Shown: positions 27,216-36,970 of the stretch, in pieces
How positions within the stretch are numbered: position 1 is the first letter of the stretch
Layout of the letters: each line of letters opens with the position of its first letter
Assembly: GCF_003096095.1 (NCBI RefSeq)
Contig: NZ_CP015453.1
Coordinates: 2,604,001 to 2,668,000, forward strand
Length of the DNA: 64,000 nt
Source of the DNA: Dietzia psychralcaliphila
GTDB lineage: Bacteria; Actinomycetota; Actinomycetes; Mycobacteriales; Mycobacteriaceae
Direction: 5' to 3'
The notes under the pieces: model-generated
What the model was told of the DNA's origin: nothing
Databases searched by the model: none
Seen by the model: only the letters and a program-made list of their open reading frames with translations
Made by a program: the position numbers and the translations under genes

Positions 27216-28076
27216 TCAGGTGGTTGCGGCCGCGGCGCGACGCATCGTCGCCTCGGCCTGACGGAAGACGGGGCCGTCGACCATGCGGCCGTCCAGCCGG
27301 AAGACGCCCTGGTTGCTCTCGGCGGCGTCGAGGACCTTCCGGGCCCAGGCCACCTCGTCGTCGTCGGGCGCGAAGGCCTGCCGGACCACCGCCACCTGGG
27401 ACGGGTGGATACAGGCGGTGGCCACGAACCCCAGGGCGACGGCGTCGAGCGCCTCGGCGCGCTGACCAGCCTCGTCGGCGATGTCGAGGTGGACCGAGTC
27501 CACCGCCCACCGACCGAACGCGGCCGCCGCGAGCGCGACCTGCGCACGGGCGTGACGCGGGACGTCGCGGTACTCCCCCGCGACCCGGGGGCCGCCGGCC
27601 TCGACGCCCGAGAAACGGCTGGTCGAGCCGCCCATCGCGGCGAGCAGGTCCTCGGCGCCCCACATCATCCCGGCGCATCCGGGTGCGGCGGCGATCTCCG
27701 CCGCGCGGATCACGCCGAGGGGCGTCTCCACCAGCGCCAGGACCGCCGCGCCGGTGGCGGCGTGGACGTCCGCGACCTGTGCGGCCGACTCGGTCTTGGC
27801 CAGCATGACGCACCGGTAGTCGGTGTCGGCGAGAGCCTCGAGGTCGGCGGCGTGGTCGTCGGTGCCCATCGGGTTGACGCGGACGATCGTGCGCTCCGGG
27901 TCCAGGTCGGAGGCCCGCAGCGCCTCCCGGGCTGCTGGTCGGGCGTCCGGCGCGACCGCGTCCTCCAGGTCCACGATCACCACGTCCGCCCGCTCGGCCG
28001 CCTTGGTGTAGCGCTCCGGGCGGTCGGCCGGGCAGAACAGCAGTGCCGGGCCGGGCGGGATCCAGGCCGGGGTCAT
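27216..28076 (-). CDS. CitE-like beta-hydroxyacyl-CoA lyase (HpcH/HpaI family)
   Basis: A 286-residue TIM-barrel lyase: LLFCPADRPERYTKA, VVIVDLEDAVAPD with the metal/phosphate-binding acidic pair, IVRVNPMGT, and ALVETPLGV. The homologue in the mycobacterial leucine cluster, Rv2498c, is a beta-hydroxyacyl-CoA lyase that cleaves HMG-CoA and citramalyl-CoA, serving leucine and itaconate breakdown. The same role is likely here because MaoC, acyl-CoA dehydrogenase and the carboxylase sit beside it. It overlaps the MaoC gene by four bases. Confidence 0.88.
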   Translation of the reverse strand: MTPAWIPPGPALLFCPADRPERYTKAAERADVVIVDLEDAVAPDARPAAREALRASDLDPERTIVRVNPMGTDDHAADLEALADTDYRCVMLAKTESAAQVADVHAATGAAVLALVETPLGVIRAAEIAAAPGCAGMMWGAEDLLAAMGGSTSRFSGVEAGGPRVAGEYRDVPRHARAQVALAAAAFGRWAVDSVHLDIADEAGQRAEALDAVALGFVATACIHPSQVAVVRQAFAPDDDEVAWARKVLDAAESNQGVFRLDGRMVDGPVFRQAEATMRRAAAATT

Positions 28077-28597
28077 GCCGATCCCTGTCCCGTGGACTCG
28101 GCGGGGCGCTTACGGACCAGGGTCTTGCGGACGGCCTTGGCCACGATGTCGCCGTGCTGGTTGCGTCCGATGTGCTCGAGGGTCACGATCCCCTCGCCCG
28201 GACGCGACTTCGATTCCCGCTTCTCGGTGCACACGGTCTCGGCGTAGAGGGTGTCCCCGTGCAGCATCGGCTTGGGGAAGCTGACCTCGGAGAAGCCCAG
28301 GTTGGCCACGATGGTGCCCTGCGTGAGCTGGGCGACCGACAGTCCGACGAGGGTCGAGAGCGTGTGCATGGAGTTCATGAGCCGCTCCCCACCGAAGCCC
28401 GACTGCTCGGCCGACCACGCCGCGTCCAGATGCAACGCCTGGGTGTTCATGGTCAACGTGGTGAACAGGACGTTGTCCGTCTCGGTCATCGTGCGGCCGG
28501 GGCGATGGAGGTAGGCGGTACCGACCTCGTACTCCTCGAACCACAGACCACGCTGGAGAACCTCTTTGCGCGTCTCGGTTCCGTGCTGCTCAGACAT
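28073..28597 (-). CDS. MaoC-type hydratase
   Basis: A 174-residue hot-dog-fold protein (TETDNVLFTTLTMNTQALHLD; PKPMLHGDTLYAETVCTEKRESKS). The mycobacterial counterpart Rv2499c lies between the CitE-like lyase and fadE19. It is expected to hydrate 3-methylglutaconyl-CoA ahead of the lyase step. Its stop overlaps the lyase start (ATGA), and it starts two bases after the dehydrogenase stop. Confidence 0.88.
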   Translation of the reverse strand: MSEQHGTETRKEVLQRGLWFEEYEVGTAYLHRPGRTMTETDNVLFTTLTMNTQALHLDAAWSAEQSGFGGERLMNSMHTLSTLVGLSVAQLTQGTIVANLGFSEVSFPKPMLHGDTLYAETVCTEKRESKSRPGEGIVTLEHIGRNQHGDIVAKAVRKTLVRKRPAESTGQGSA

Positions 28598-28599
28598 CT

Positions 28600-29745
28600 C
28601 TACAGCCCCAGACCGCGCGCGATCAGCATGAGCTGCACCTCGGTGGTGCCCTCGCCGATCTCGAGGATCTTGGAGTCCCGGTAGTGCCGGGCCACCAGGT
28701 ACTCGTTCATGAACCCGTAGCCGCCATGGATCTGGGTGGCGTCCCGGGCGTTGTCCATGGCCGCCTCCGAGGAGACCATCTTGGCGATGGCCGCCTCCTT
28801 CTTGAAGGGCTTGCCGGCCAGCATGAGACGCGCGGCCTCGTAGTAGGCGCAGCGCGCGGTGTGGGCGCGGGCCTCCATGCGGGCGATCTTGAAGGAGATC
28901 GCCTGGAACGAGCCGATCTTCTGGCCCATGGACTCGCGTTCACGCGCATACCTGACCGACTCGTCGACGCAACCCTGGGCGGCGCCGGTGGCCACCGCGG
29001 CGATCGCGATGCGGCCCTCGTCGAGGATCGACAGGAAGTTCGCGTAGCCGCGCCCCTCCTCGCCGAGGATGTTCTCCGCCGGGACCCGCACGTCCGCGAA
29101 GGTCAGCGGGTGCGTGTCGGAGGAGTTCCAGCCGACCTTGTCGTAGGCCGGTTCGACCGTGAAGCCGGGGGTGCCCGACGGGACGATGATGGTGGAGATG
29201 GCCTTCTTGCCGTTATCCCGGATCCCGGTCACCGCGGTGACGTTGACCAGCGAGGTGATGTCGGTCCCCGAGTTGGTGATGAACTGCTTGTTGCCGTTGA
29301 CCACCCATTCGTCACCGTCACGCTTGGCGGTGGTCTTGGTTGCTCCGGCGTCCGAACCCGCACCGGGCTCGGTGAGGCCGAAGCCGGCGAGCTTCTTGCC
29401 CGCGGCGAGATCGGGGAGCCACGTGTTCTTCTGCTCGTCGGTGCCGAAGTGGTAGATCGGCATCGCGCCCAGGCCCACGCCGGCCTCGAGCGTCATGGCG
29501 GTCGACTGGTCGACACGGCCCAGTTCCTCGAGCGCCAGGGAGAGGGCGAAGTAGTCGCCGCCCATGCCACCGAACTCCTCGGGGAAGGGCAGGCCGAACA
29601 GGCCCATCTCGCCCATCTTGGCGACGATCTCGTACGGGAACGTGTGGTTGCGGTCGTGCTCGGCCGAGGCGGGGGCGACAACCTTGTCGGCGAACTCGGC
29701 GACCGTGACCTTGAGGTCCTGGTAGTGCTCTTCCAACTCAGGCAT
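28600..29745 (-). CDS. Acyl-CoA dehydrogenase, probably isovaleryl-CoA dehydrogenase
   Basis: A 381-residue flavoenzyme: [28 protein letters not shown], and the C-terminal [37 protein letters not shown] block. The position in the cluster matches fadE19. Oxidising isovaleryl-CoA to methylcrotonyl-CoA would supply the carboxylase encoded next. It overlaps the accA1 reading frame by eight bases, so translation is coupled. Confidence 0.92.
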   Translation of the reverse strand: MPELEEHYQDLKVTVAEFADKVVAPASAEHDRNHTFPYEIVAKMGEMGLFGLPFPEEFGGMGGDYFALSLALEELGRVDQSTAMTLEAGVGLGAMPIYHFGTDEQKNTWLPDLAAGKKLAGFGLTEPGAGSDAGATKTTAKRDGDEWVVNGNKQFITNSGTDITSLVNVTAVTGIRDNGKKAISTIIVPSGTPGFTVEPAYDKVGWNSSDTHPLTFADVRVPAENILGEEGRGYANFLSILDEGRIAIAAVATGAAQGCVDESVRYARERESMGQKIGSFQAISFKIARMEARAHTARCAYYEAARLMLAGKPFKKEAAIAKMVSSEAAMDNARDATQIHGGYGFMNEYLVARHYRDSKILEIGEGTTEVQLMLIARGLGL

Positions 29746-31825
29746 CGGTTTCTCCTTGTGCTTCCTCGGTGGAGGGGTGGGGCTCGACGGTCGCGAGCAG
29801 GTGGTCGGCGGGCACCTGCTCGCCGGTGGAGACGTTGAGGCGGACCACGCCGTCGATCGGCGCGGTGAGCGCGTGCTCCATCTTCATGGCCTCGACGGCC
29901 AGGACGTTCTGTCCGGCCGTCACCTCGTCGCCGTCGGCGACGAAGCAGGCGATCACGGAACCGGGCATGGGGCTGAGGATCTGACCGTCAGACATCCCGG
30001 CGTCGTGGATCCGGGAGTCGATGAGCGGCAGCAGCCGCAGGTCCCAGGTGCCCCCGTCGCCGGCCACCCAGTAGGTGTCCGCCGCCCTGTGGTCATGGGA
30101 ACGGACGACGGTCCAGCGCTGCTGGGTGCCGTCGACGGTCAGTCGGAGCGACGCGCCGTCCCGGGCCACGCGGGCGTGGTGGCGCGCGGAGACGGTCGCC
30201 TCGGCGGTGGAGCCGATCGTCGCGTCGGTGATGGTCACCTCGGCGTCGTCGGGGGTGCCCCTGAGGCCGACGGTGACGGCGTCCGAACCCGGACCGGAGT
30301 CCAACCGGGTCCACACCTCGGCGCGCCCACCGACCCGCCAGCCGTTGGGCACATCCCACGGGCCCCGCCGGTTGGCCGGCACGCGGGCCCAGCGCTCCTC
30401 GGTGCGGTGCATGGCCACCGCCACCAGTGCACCCCCGGGCGCCGGGGTGGCGGTGTAGTTGTCGACGGTGCGGTCGAGCAGACCCGTGTCGAGGTCTCCG
30501 GCCACGACCTCCGGCTGCGAGAGCAGGAAGCGACAGAAGTCGATGTTGGTCCGCAGGCCCAGCACGTGGGTACCGGCCAGCGCCGCGTCGAGACGGGCCA
30601 GCGCCTCACCGCGGTCGGCACCGTGGGCGATGACCTTGCCGAGCATCGGGTCGTAGTCGCTGCCCACGACCGTGCCGACGCGCAGGCCGGAGTCGACCCG
30701 GATGCCGTCACCGGACGGTTCCTCGAGCCCGAGCACGGTGCCGCCGGTCGGCAGGAAGCCCTTTGCCGGGTCCTCCGCGTAGACGCGCGCCTCGATCGCG
30801 TGGCCGGTGAGGGTGATGTCCTCCTGGCGCAGCGTCAGCTCCTCACCCGCGGCGATGCGGACCTGCCAGTCCACCAGGTCCACGCCGGTGACCATCTCGG
30901 TGACCGGGTGCTCGACCTGCAGTCGGGTGTTCATCTCCATGAAGAAGAACTCGTCCGGGGCTTTGGCCGAGACGATGAACTCGACGGTGCCGGCGCCCAC
31001 GTAGCCCACCGAGCGGGCGGCGTCGCACGCGGCGGTGCCGATGCGCTGCCGGGTGATCTCGTCGAGCAGCGCGCTGGGCGCCTCCTCGATGACCTTCTGG
31101 TGGCGGCGCTGCAACGAACACTCACGCTCGCCCAGGTGGATGACGTTGCCGTGGGTGTCGGCGAGGACCTGCACCTCGATGTGGCGCGGGGTGTCGACGA
31201 ACCGCTCGAGGAACAGCGTGTCGTCGCCGAAGGCTCCCGCCGACTCACGGCGGGAGGAGTCGAGCGCGGCGCGCAGGTCCTCCGCCCGCTCCACGCGGCG
31301 CATGCCCTTGCCGCCCCCGCCCGCGGACGGCTTGACGAGGACCGGGTACCCGACCTCCTCGGCACCGGCGACCAGGTCGTCGTCGGTCAGTCCCGGCCGG
31401 GAGATCCCGGGCACGGTGGGTACGTCCCGGGCCGAGACCGCGGCCTTGGCCGTGATCTTGTCGCCCATGGTCTCGATCGCGGTGGCCGGCGGCCCCACGA
31501 AGATCAGGCCCGCCTCCTCGAGTGCCCGCGCGAAACGCGAGTTCTCGGACAGGAATCCGTAGCCGGGGTGGACGGCCTGCGCGCCGGTCTGGCGGCACGC
31601 GTCGATCACCTTCTCGAAGTCGAGGTAGGACTGCGAGGCCTGGGCCGGGCCCAGGCGGACGGCGGCGTCGGCCATGCGCACGTGCAGGGCGTCCGCGTCG
31701 GCGTCGGAGTAGACGGCGACCGAGCGGATACCCGCTGCCCGCAGCGAGCGGATCACGCGGCACGCGATCTCACCGCGGTTGGCCACCAGAACGGTGTGGA
31801 GTTTCTGGGACAGTTCTTCTGACAT
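29738..31825 (-). CDS. accA1: Acyl-CoA carboxylase biotin-carrying alpha subunit (methylcrotonyl type)
   Basis: A 695-residue protein: biotin carboxylase domain ([19 protein letters not shown]-grasp [26 protein letters not shown]), a middle BT-like domain and a C-terminal biotinyl domain with EAMKMEH (Lys near residue 648). With AccD1 it carboxylates methylcrotonyl-CoA in leucine breakdown; propionyl-CoA activity is possible. ATG at 31825 begins [19 protein letters not shown]. The frame is open further upstream but that part is antisense-like and overlaps accD1, so it is excluded. Confidence 0.94.
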   Translation of the reverse strand: MSEELSQKLHTVLVANRGEIACRVIRSLRAAGIRSVAVYSDADADALHVRMADAAVRLGPAQASQSYLDFEKVIDACRQTGAQAVHPGYGFLSENSRFARALEEAGLIFVGPPATAIETMGDKITAKAAVSARDVPTVPGISRPGLTDDDLVAGAEEVGYPVLVKPSAGGGGKGMRRVERAEDLRAALDSSRRESAGAFGDDTLFLERFVDTPRHIEVQVLADTHGNVIHLGERECSLQRRHQKVIEEAPSALLDEITRQRIGTAACDAARSVGYVGAGTVEFIVSAKAPDEFFFMEMNTRLQVEHPVTEMVTGVDLVDWQVRIAAGEELTLRQEDITLTGHAIEARVYAEDPAKGFLPTGGTVLGLEEPSGDGIRVDSGLRVGTVVGSDYDPMLGKVIAHGADRGEALARLDAALAGTHVLGLRTNIDFCRFLLSQPEVVAGDLDTGLLDRTVDNYTATPAPGGALVAVAMHRTEERWARVPANRRGPWDVPNGWRVGGRAEVWTRLDSGPGSDAVTVGLRGTPDDAEVTITDATIGSTAEATVSARHHARVARDGASLRLTVDGTQQRWTVVRSHDHRAADTYWVAGDGGTWDLRLLPLIDSRIHDAGMSDGQILSPMPGSVIACFVADGDEVTAGQNVLAVEAMKMEHALTAPIDGVVRLNVSTGEQVPADHLLATVEPHPSTEEAQGETDA

Positions 31826-31833
31826 GGGGCTTC

Positions 31834-33423
31834 TCACATCCTGAAGACGCCGTTGTTGACCGGCTGGAGGGGGGCGTTGGCCGCGGCCGCGAGGGCCAGA
31901 CCGAGGACGGTGCGGGTGTCGGCGGGATCGATGATCCCGTCGTCCCAGAGGCGGGCCGTGGAGTAGTACGCGGTGGACTGCTCCTCGAACTGCTCTCGGA
32001 TGGGCGCGGTGAACTCCGCCTGCTGCTCGTCGGTCCACTCCCCGCCCGACTTGGTCACCTGTGCGGCACGGACCGATGCGAGGGTGTCGGCCGCCTGCGG
32101 TCCGCCCATCACGGCGATCCGGGCGTTGGGCCACATCCACAGGAAGCGCGGCGAGTACGCACGGCCACACATCGAGTAGTTGCCGGCGCCGAAGGAGCCG
32201 CCCACGACCACCGTGAACTTGGGGACGCGCGCGCACGCCACGGCGGCGACCATCTTGGCACCGTTCTTGGCGATGCCGCCCGCCTCGTACTGGCGGCCGA
32301 CCATGAATCCGGTGATGTTCTGCAGGAAGATCAACGGGATCTTGCGACGGTCGCACAGCTCGATGAAGTGGGCGCCCTTGAGGGCGGACTCGGAGAAGAT
32401 GACGCCGTTGTTGCCGATGATCCCCACCGGATGGCCGTGGATCCGCGCGAACGCGGTGACCATCGACGTGCCGTAGTCCTTCTTGAACTCGGTGAACTCG
32501 CCGCCGTCGACGACGGTGCCGATGATGTCGCGCACGTCGTACGGTTGCCGTGAGTCGACGGGCACCAGGTCGTAGAGGTCGGTCTGCGGGCGAACGGGCT
32601 CGCGGGGCTCGAGCACCTCCCAGTCCGGCTCGGGCGCCGGCGGGCAGGTCGCGATGATCTCGCGGACCTTCATCAGGGCGTCGTAGTCGTCGTCGGCCAG
32701 GTGGTCCACCACGCCCGAGGTCTTGGCGTGCAGATCGCCACCACCGAGCTCCTCGGCGGTGACCTCTTCACCGGTGGCAGCCTTCACCAGCGGCGGACCG
32801 GCGAGGAAGATCGTGCCCTGGTTGCGGACGATGATGGCCTCGTCGCTCATGGCCGGGACGTAGGCACCGCCGGCCGTGCACGAACCCATGACGGCGGCGA
32901 TCTGCGGGATCCCCTGGGCGGACATGGTGGCCTGGTTGTAGAAGATGCGACCGAAGTGATCCCTGTCCGGGAAGACGTCGTCCTGTTGGAGCAGCATCGC
33001 GCCGCCCGAGTCCACCAGGTAGATGCACGGCAGGTTGTTGGCCAGAGCCACCTCCTGGCCGCGGAGGTGCTTCTTGACGGTCATCGGGTAGTAGGTGCCG
33101 CCGGACACGGTCGCGTCGTTGGCGATCACCAGGCATTCGCGCCCGGAGACGCGCCCGATCCCGGCGACGACGCCGGCGCCCGGTGCCTTGCCCCCGTACA
33201 TCTCCTCAGCGGCCAGCGGGGAGAGCTCGAGGAACGGGCTACCAGGGTCTAGTAGGACGTCCACGCGCTGGCGGGCGAGTAATTTGCCCCGCTCGAGGTG
33301 ACGGGCACGGGCCTTCTCCCCGCCGCCCAGCGCGGCCCGCTCGAGGCGGTCGCGGAGGTCGACGAGGAGTTCCTCGTGCGCCTGACGGTTGGTGGTCGAA
33401 CGATCGGTGGTCGCGGAAGTCAT
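31834..33423 (-). CDS. accD1: Acyl-CoA carboxylase carboxyltransferase subunit (methylcrotonyl type)
   Basis: A 529-residue carboxyltransferase with the two crotonase-like halves: [19 protein letters not shown] and the acyl-CoA loop [16 protein letters not shown], then [27 protein letters not shown] and [34 protein letters not shown]. The length and these motifs match the AccD1/MCC-beta group rather than AccD5/6. First gene of the leucine operon; an operator-like dyad lies 17 bases before its start codon. Confidence 0.94.
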   Translation of the reverse strand: MTSATTDRSTTNRQAHEELLVDLRDRLERAALGGGEKARARHLERGKLLARQRVDVLLDPGSPFLELSPLAAEEMYGGKAPGAGVVAGIGRVSGRECLVIANDATVSGGTYYPMTVKKHLRGQEVALANNLPCIYLVDSGGAMLLQQDDVFPDRDHFGRIFYNQATMSAQGIPQIAAVMGSCTAGGAYVPAMSDEAIIVRNQGTIFLAGPPLVKAATGEEVTAEELGGGDLHAKTSGVVDHLADDDYDALMKVREIIATCPPAPEPDWEVLEPREPVRPQTDLYDLVPVDSRQPYDVRDIIGTVVDGGEFTEFKKDYGTSMVTAFARIHGHPVGIIGNNGVIFSESALKGAHFIELCDRRKIPLIFLQNITGFMVGRQYEAGGIAKNGAKMVAAVACARVPKFTVVVGGSFGAGNYSMCGRAYSPRFLWMWPNARIAVMGGPQAADTLASVRAAQVTKSGGEWTDEQQAEFTAPIREQFEEQSTAYYSTARLWDDGIIDPADTRTVLGLALAAAANAPLQPVNNGVFRM

Positions 33424-33439
33424 CAGCGCCGCTCCCTTT

Positions 33440-33459
33440 CAGTTAAGTCGGATTAACTG
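33440..33459. promoter_or_regulatory. Operator-like dyad in front of the leucine operon
   Basis: CAGTTAAGTCGGATTAACTG: perfect 7-bp arms with a 6-bp spacer, 17-36 bases upstream of accD1 on the minus strand, downstream of a possible -10 (TATGGT). In mycobacteria the TetR repressor BkaR controls the equivalent operon. The regulator here may be the TetR protein at 42206 or one outside the window. Confidence 0.6.
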
Positions 33460-33588
33460 AGTTCGACCATAGTGCCATGGCTCACAGAAGTCCAGAGGGG
33501 ATCGCGGACAGCCCCCGCCCCCCGGTGACGAACGGACGCCGCGGCACACCGGGCCCCGGAAGGGGCATTACGGAGAAAATGCAGGTCA

Positions 33589-33607
33589 AGTGCTTAGGCT
33601 AACCTGA
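33589..33607. promoter_or_regulatory. DtxR/IdeR-like iron box upstream of the DUF1540 gene
   Basis: Contains TTAGGCTAACCT, identical to positions 6-17 of the 19-bp iron-box consensus TTAGGTTAGGCTAACCTAA; the left end diverges. It is 128 bp before the DUF1540 ATG. The rest of the 311-bp gap (33424-33734) holds the leucine-operon dyad and nothing else I can name. Confidence 0.5.
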
Positions 33608-33734
33608 CGTAGCAGAGCCTTTCCTTGCTTGCAAGTCGAGGCGATCGGGGGTTGACTCGGTGACACCCGAACGGACCGACACAACCGGTCCACCACCAGC
33701 TGGATCACGACAACCGATACGAGGAGCAACCGCC

Positions 33735-34025
33735 ATGGCCACTCTCACCGGAATCAGCAACTGCACCGTCACCACGTGCTCGTTCAACGCCGACGCGGAC
33801 TGCACGGCCCCGGCCATCACGGTCGCGGGATCGCCCGATCACGCCGAGTGCGGGACGTTCATCTCACTGGACGTCCGCGGCGGCCTGCCCACCGCGAGCG
33901 CGCACGTCGGCGCGTGCCAGCGTGTCGAGTGCACGCACAACAAGGACCTGCTCTGCTCCGCGGAGTCCGTGGAGATCGGCTCCGGCGCCGACACAGCCGA
34001 TTGCCTGACCTACTCCGCGGCGTAG
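33735..34025 (+). CDS. Small Cys-rich protein with two DUF1540 modules
   Basis: A 96-residue protein with two copies of one Cys pattern: C10-x4-C15-x7-C23-x15-C39 and C61-x4-C66-x7-C74-x15-C90. The spacings are identical in both. DUF1540 proteins are presumed metal-binding, of unknown role. The ATG at 33735 follows AGGAG with a spacing of about nine. A DtxR/IdeR-like box upstream suggests iron control. It converges with the DUF2470 gene 25 bp away, which also carries iron boxes. Confidence 0.88.
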   Translation: MATLTGISNCTVTTCSFNADADCTAPAITVAGSPDHAECGTFISLDVRGGLPTASAHVGACQRVECTHNKDLLCSAESVEIGSGADTADCLTYSAA

Positions 34026-34050
34026 GTCACCGCAGGCGGAGGGGACGGGT

Positions 34051-34728
34051 TCAACTCGCGCGGGCCACGTACTGGCCCATCTCGCGGACCACGTCCCCGA
34101 CACACTCCGCCCGGGTCATGAACGGCAGGTGCACGACATCGGCGTCGCGCCCCAGAGCGGTCAGCAGATGGAGACCGTCCGGGTCGACGCCCAGCACGAA
34201 CGGCGGCCGAGTCGGGTCTCCCGACCCGGCCAGAATCGCCAGGTCCTCCCCGAAGCGTGCCCGGATCTCGTCCGCGAGACCGGGCGCCTCGGCGGCCAGG
34301 GGATCCGGGGGCACCGAATCCAGGTCGCGGGCGAGGACGGTTCCCTCGTGCCCGAGTCGACGCACCTGCAGCTCGCCGAGTTCGATCTCGACCTCGACGA
34401 CCCACCCCTCGCCCTGACGCGCGGCACGAGCCACACCGAAGCCGTAGAGGCTGGCGACGTGCACCTTCGCCTCGACGATCGGGGCGAACTCGTCGATCAT
34501 CACGACCACCTCGACGGAGGAGCCCGGCTCGACGATCAGGCCTGACCACGGTGCGGGGGCCCCGGTGACGACGACGGAACCGCCGCCGATCCAACGGTGC
34601 TGCGCGGAGACCATGACATCCGAGCGGTCCCGGGTCCCGCGGACGGCGATCGTGGCGATGCCCGCCCCGTCGAGTAACCGTCGAGCGCCCGTGACGACAG
34701 GATCCGACACGATCGGGTGCACTGCCAT
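34051..34728 (-). CDS. DUF2470 / HugZ-like protein, probably heme or iron related
   Basis: A 225-residue cytoplasmic protein. The N-terminal part resembles a split-barrel (pyridoxamine-phosphate-oxidase-like) strand pattern; the C-terminal part (about 155-220, FVLGVDPDGLHLLTALGRDADVVHLPF) fits DUF2470, found in heme-degrading HugZ-type proteins. Recognition is moderate. GGAGGGC precedes the ATG. Two iron-box-like sequences lie 53-86 bp upstream, which fits iron- or heme-responsive expression. I see no extended heme-ligand motif. Confidence 0.65.
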   Translation of the reverse strand: MAVHPIVSDPVVTGARRLLDGAGIATIAVRGTRDRSDVMVSAQHRWIGGGSVVVTGAPAPWSGLIVEPGSSVEVVVMIDEFAPIVEAKVHVASLYGFGVARAARQGEGWVVEVEIELGELQVRRLGHEGTVLARDLDSVPPDPLAAEAPGLADEIRARFGEDLAILAGSGDPTRPPFVLGVDPDGLHLLTALGRDADVVHLPFMTRAECVGDVVREMGQYVARAS

Positions 34729-34780
34729 CGTTTGCCCTCCACGGGTCGCCCGCTACACAGCGGTGAAGCTGCAGCGAGGA

Positions 34781-34814
34781 TAAGGTGACGCTCGCCTAAC
34801 TAAGGTACACCTAA
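34781..34814. promoter_or_regulatory. Tandem DtxR/IdeR-like iron boxes
   Basis: TAAGGTGACGCTCGCCTAA (34781-34799) keeps most positions of the iron-box consensus, and TAAGGTACACCTAA (34801-34814) follows at once with AGGT/ACCT half-sites. They lie between the DUF2470 gene and the amidase gene and could serve either. Confidence 0.55.
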
Positions 34815-34865
34815 CATGCAGGAGAACCCCGGCCGTTGTCAAGGGGGGAGCCCTACAGTGGGGGC

Positions 34866-36332
34866 GTGACCGACACCACAGCCGACGCCGCCGCCGACAT
34901 GACGCCCGCCGCGAGCCCGCGCCGCGTCCACGCCTTCCGGGACGATGCGCTCGGGTACGACGACGCCACCGCCCTCGCCGAACGCATCCGCACGGGGGAG
35001 GTCTCGCCCACCGAACTGGTCGAGGCGGCGATCGACCGTTGCGCCGCGGCGGACCCTGTCCTGGGCGCCCTGGTACATACCGACTTCGACCGCGCGCGAC
35101 GCCGCGCGTCCTGGGTCGAGGACTCCCGGCTCTCCGGTCCGCTCTCCGGTGTGCCGTCGGCGTTCAAGGACGCGGTCCGGGTGGAGGGACTGCCCATGAC
35201 GCTCGGCTCGTCAGCGATTCCCGCGCGACCCGCCCTCCACGACGGCCCCTACGCACCGCTCTTCCGCGCCACCGGCCTCATTCCGGTGGGGACCACCGCG
35301 ATGCCACCGTTCGGCTGGACCGCCGCCACCGAGCGGCAGGGCGGCCTGGTCACCCGCAACCCGTGGGACACCGACCGCACCAGCGGCGGGTCGTCGGGTG
35401 GATCCGCGGCGTTGGTGGCCGCCGGCGCGCTGCCGATCGCCCACGCCAACGACGGCGGTGGGTCGATCCGGATCCCCGCGGCGGTGACAGGTCTCGTGGG
35501 GTTCAAGCCGAGTCGCGGCAGGCACCCCGACGAGAAGTTCGCGGCGAACATGCCGATCCCGATCATCTCCCAGTCCGTGGTCACCCGGTCAGTTCGCGAC
35601 ACCGTGGCGTTCCTGACCGCCTTCGAATCCGGATACCGCCCGGTCGGGGTCCCGCCACTGAGTTCGGTCGCCCCGGCCCCGGAGCGGCGGCTGCGGATCG
35701 GCCTCGTCGAGCACAGTCCTGCGGGCGAACCGACCGATCCGGCGACCCTGGCGGTGTTGCGAGAGACCGCCGAGCGGCTGGCCGCGCTGGGTCACGAGAT
35801 CGTCCCGACCCACGCGCCGGTCCCGGCCTCGTTCCGGGAGGACTTCATCGCGTACTGGGGCCTGCTCGCCCTGGCCACGTCCTCCGTTGGCCGGAGCACC
35901 TTCAGTCCGGAGTTCGACGCGGGGCGGCTCGACCCGTTCACGATCGGCCTCGCCGGGATGGCCAGGCGAGGCCTCCCCACGCTCCCGCTACATCTGTACC
36001 GCCTGTATCGGACCAGGCGTCGGTTCGACTCCGCGTTCGGGGACCTCGACGTGTACCTCAACCCGGTGGTCAACCACGAGACCCCGGAGGTCGGGTACCT
36101 GGACGCCGACCTGCCCTACGAGACCCACCTCGAGCGGGTGTCCGACTGGGTCACCTTCACCCCGCTCCAGAACATCGCCGGCTCACCCGCCGTCTCGCTG
36201 CCCACCGGCCGGGCGCCGGACGGTCTGCCCATCGGGGTGCACCTGTCGGCGAGGATCGGCCACGACCGTCTGCTGCTCGAACTCGCCTCCGAGTACGAGG
36301 CGGCGTACCCCTTCGCCCGCATCTGGGAGTAA
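34866..36332 (+). CDS. Amidase-signature-family hydrolase
   Basis: A 488-residue amidase: catalytic Lys in SAFKDAV, and the Ser-Ser region DRTSGGSSGGSAALVAAGALPIAHANDGGGSIRIPA that carries the cis-Ser and nucleophile Ser. It hydrolyses an amide bond; substrates range from aliphatic or aryl amides to indoleacetamide. GTG at 34866 follows a G-rich stretch; ATG at 34899 is an alternative. It is convergent with the Lrp regulator gene (three bases between). Confidence 0.9.
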   Translation: MTDTTADAAADMTPAASPRRVHAFRDDALGYDDATALAERIRTGEVSPTELVEAAIDRCAAADPVLGALVHTDFDRARRRASWVEDSRLSGPLSGVPSAFKDAVRVEGLPMTLGSSAIPARPALHDGPYAPLFRATGLIPVGTTAMPPFGWTAATERQGGLVTRNPWDTDRTSGGSSGGSAALVAAGALPIAHANDGGGSIRIPAAVTGLVGFKPSRGRHPDEKFAANMPIPIISQSVVTRSVRDTVAFLTAFESGYRPVGVPPLSSVAPAPERRLRIGLVEHSPAGEPTDPATLAVLRETAERLAALGHEIVPTHAPVPASFREDFIAYWGLLALATSSVGRSTFSPEFDAGRLDPFTIGLAGMARRGLPTLPLHLYRLYRTRRRFDSAFGDLDVYLNPVVNHETPEVGYLDADLPYETHLERVSDWVTFTPLQNIAGSPAVSLPTGRAPDGLPIGVHLSARIGHDRLLLELASEYEAAYPFARIWE

Positions 36333-36335
36333 CCC

Positions 36336-36803
36336 TCACTCATCCAGCAACTGGGCGACACGCGGGCCGACCCGCCGTCGCAGCACCACCTCTGTACGGG
36401 TCCGCAGGACTCCGGGTGTGGCGATGATGGAACTGAAGACCTCCTCGAGATGCGAGTGGTCCCGGGCCACCACGCGGCAGACGATGTCGAACTCCCCCGC
36501 CACGCTCATCACCTCGAGGACCTCGCGCACGTCCGCCAGGCCGGTACAGGTCGCCTCCAGCTTCGCCTGCGCCACCTGGATGTGGACCAGCGCGGAGAGC
36601 GGATACCCGAGCGCCGCCGGATCAAGGGCGGGCGCCCACGAGGCGATCACGCCACGGGCCTCGAGTTTGTCGAGCCTGGCCTGCGCGGTCCCGCGGGCCA
36701 CCCCGAGGCGGCGGGAGAACTCACGCACCCCGACTCGTGGACCCGCCAGGACGATCTTCAGGAGCCGACGGTCGGTGGCATCCAGGCCGGGGCTTATTTC
36801 CAT
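36336..36803 (-). CDS. Lrp/AsnC-family transcriptional regulator
   Basis: A 155-residue regulator: N-terminal helix-turn-helix (LDATDRRLLKIVLAGPRVGVREFSRRLGVARGTAQARLDKLEARGVI) and a C-terminal RAM ligand domain (VMSVAGEFDIVCRVVARDHSHLEEV). Such proteins usually sense amino acids. It is divergent from the indolepyruvate oxidoreductase gene, an amino-acid catabolic enzyme, which is the likely target. TGTACA hexamers at 36805 and 36871 in the intergenic region may be part of its site. Confidence 0.92.
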   Translation of the reverse strand: MEISPGLDATDRRLLKIVLAGPRVGVREFSRRLGVARGTAQARLDKLEARGVIASWAPALDPAALGYPLSALVHIQVAQAKLEATCTGLADVREVLEVMSVAGEFDIVCRVVARDHSHLEEVFSSIIATPGVLRTRTEVVLRRRVGPRVAQLLDE

Positions 36804-36970
36804 GTGTACATAGTATGTCGAGTCTGACTGGACAACTGGCCCATTCCTCTGGGACTTTGCCGCGTCGTTCTGTACACGATGCGCTGCGCAGCGCTGACCA
36901 CGTGACGCACATCACCTACGCGCCTAGCCTGGAGATACAGTTCTCGTCTTTCGAAGGCCAGGTGCGACCG

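Noticed and set aside
31826-32356. N-terminal extension of the acyl-CoA carboxylase alpha subunit.
   Set aside because: It overlaps the accD1 coding region and has no family homology; the biotin carboxylase domain begins right after the ATG at 31825.
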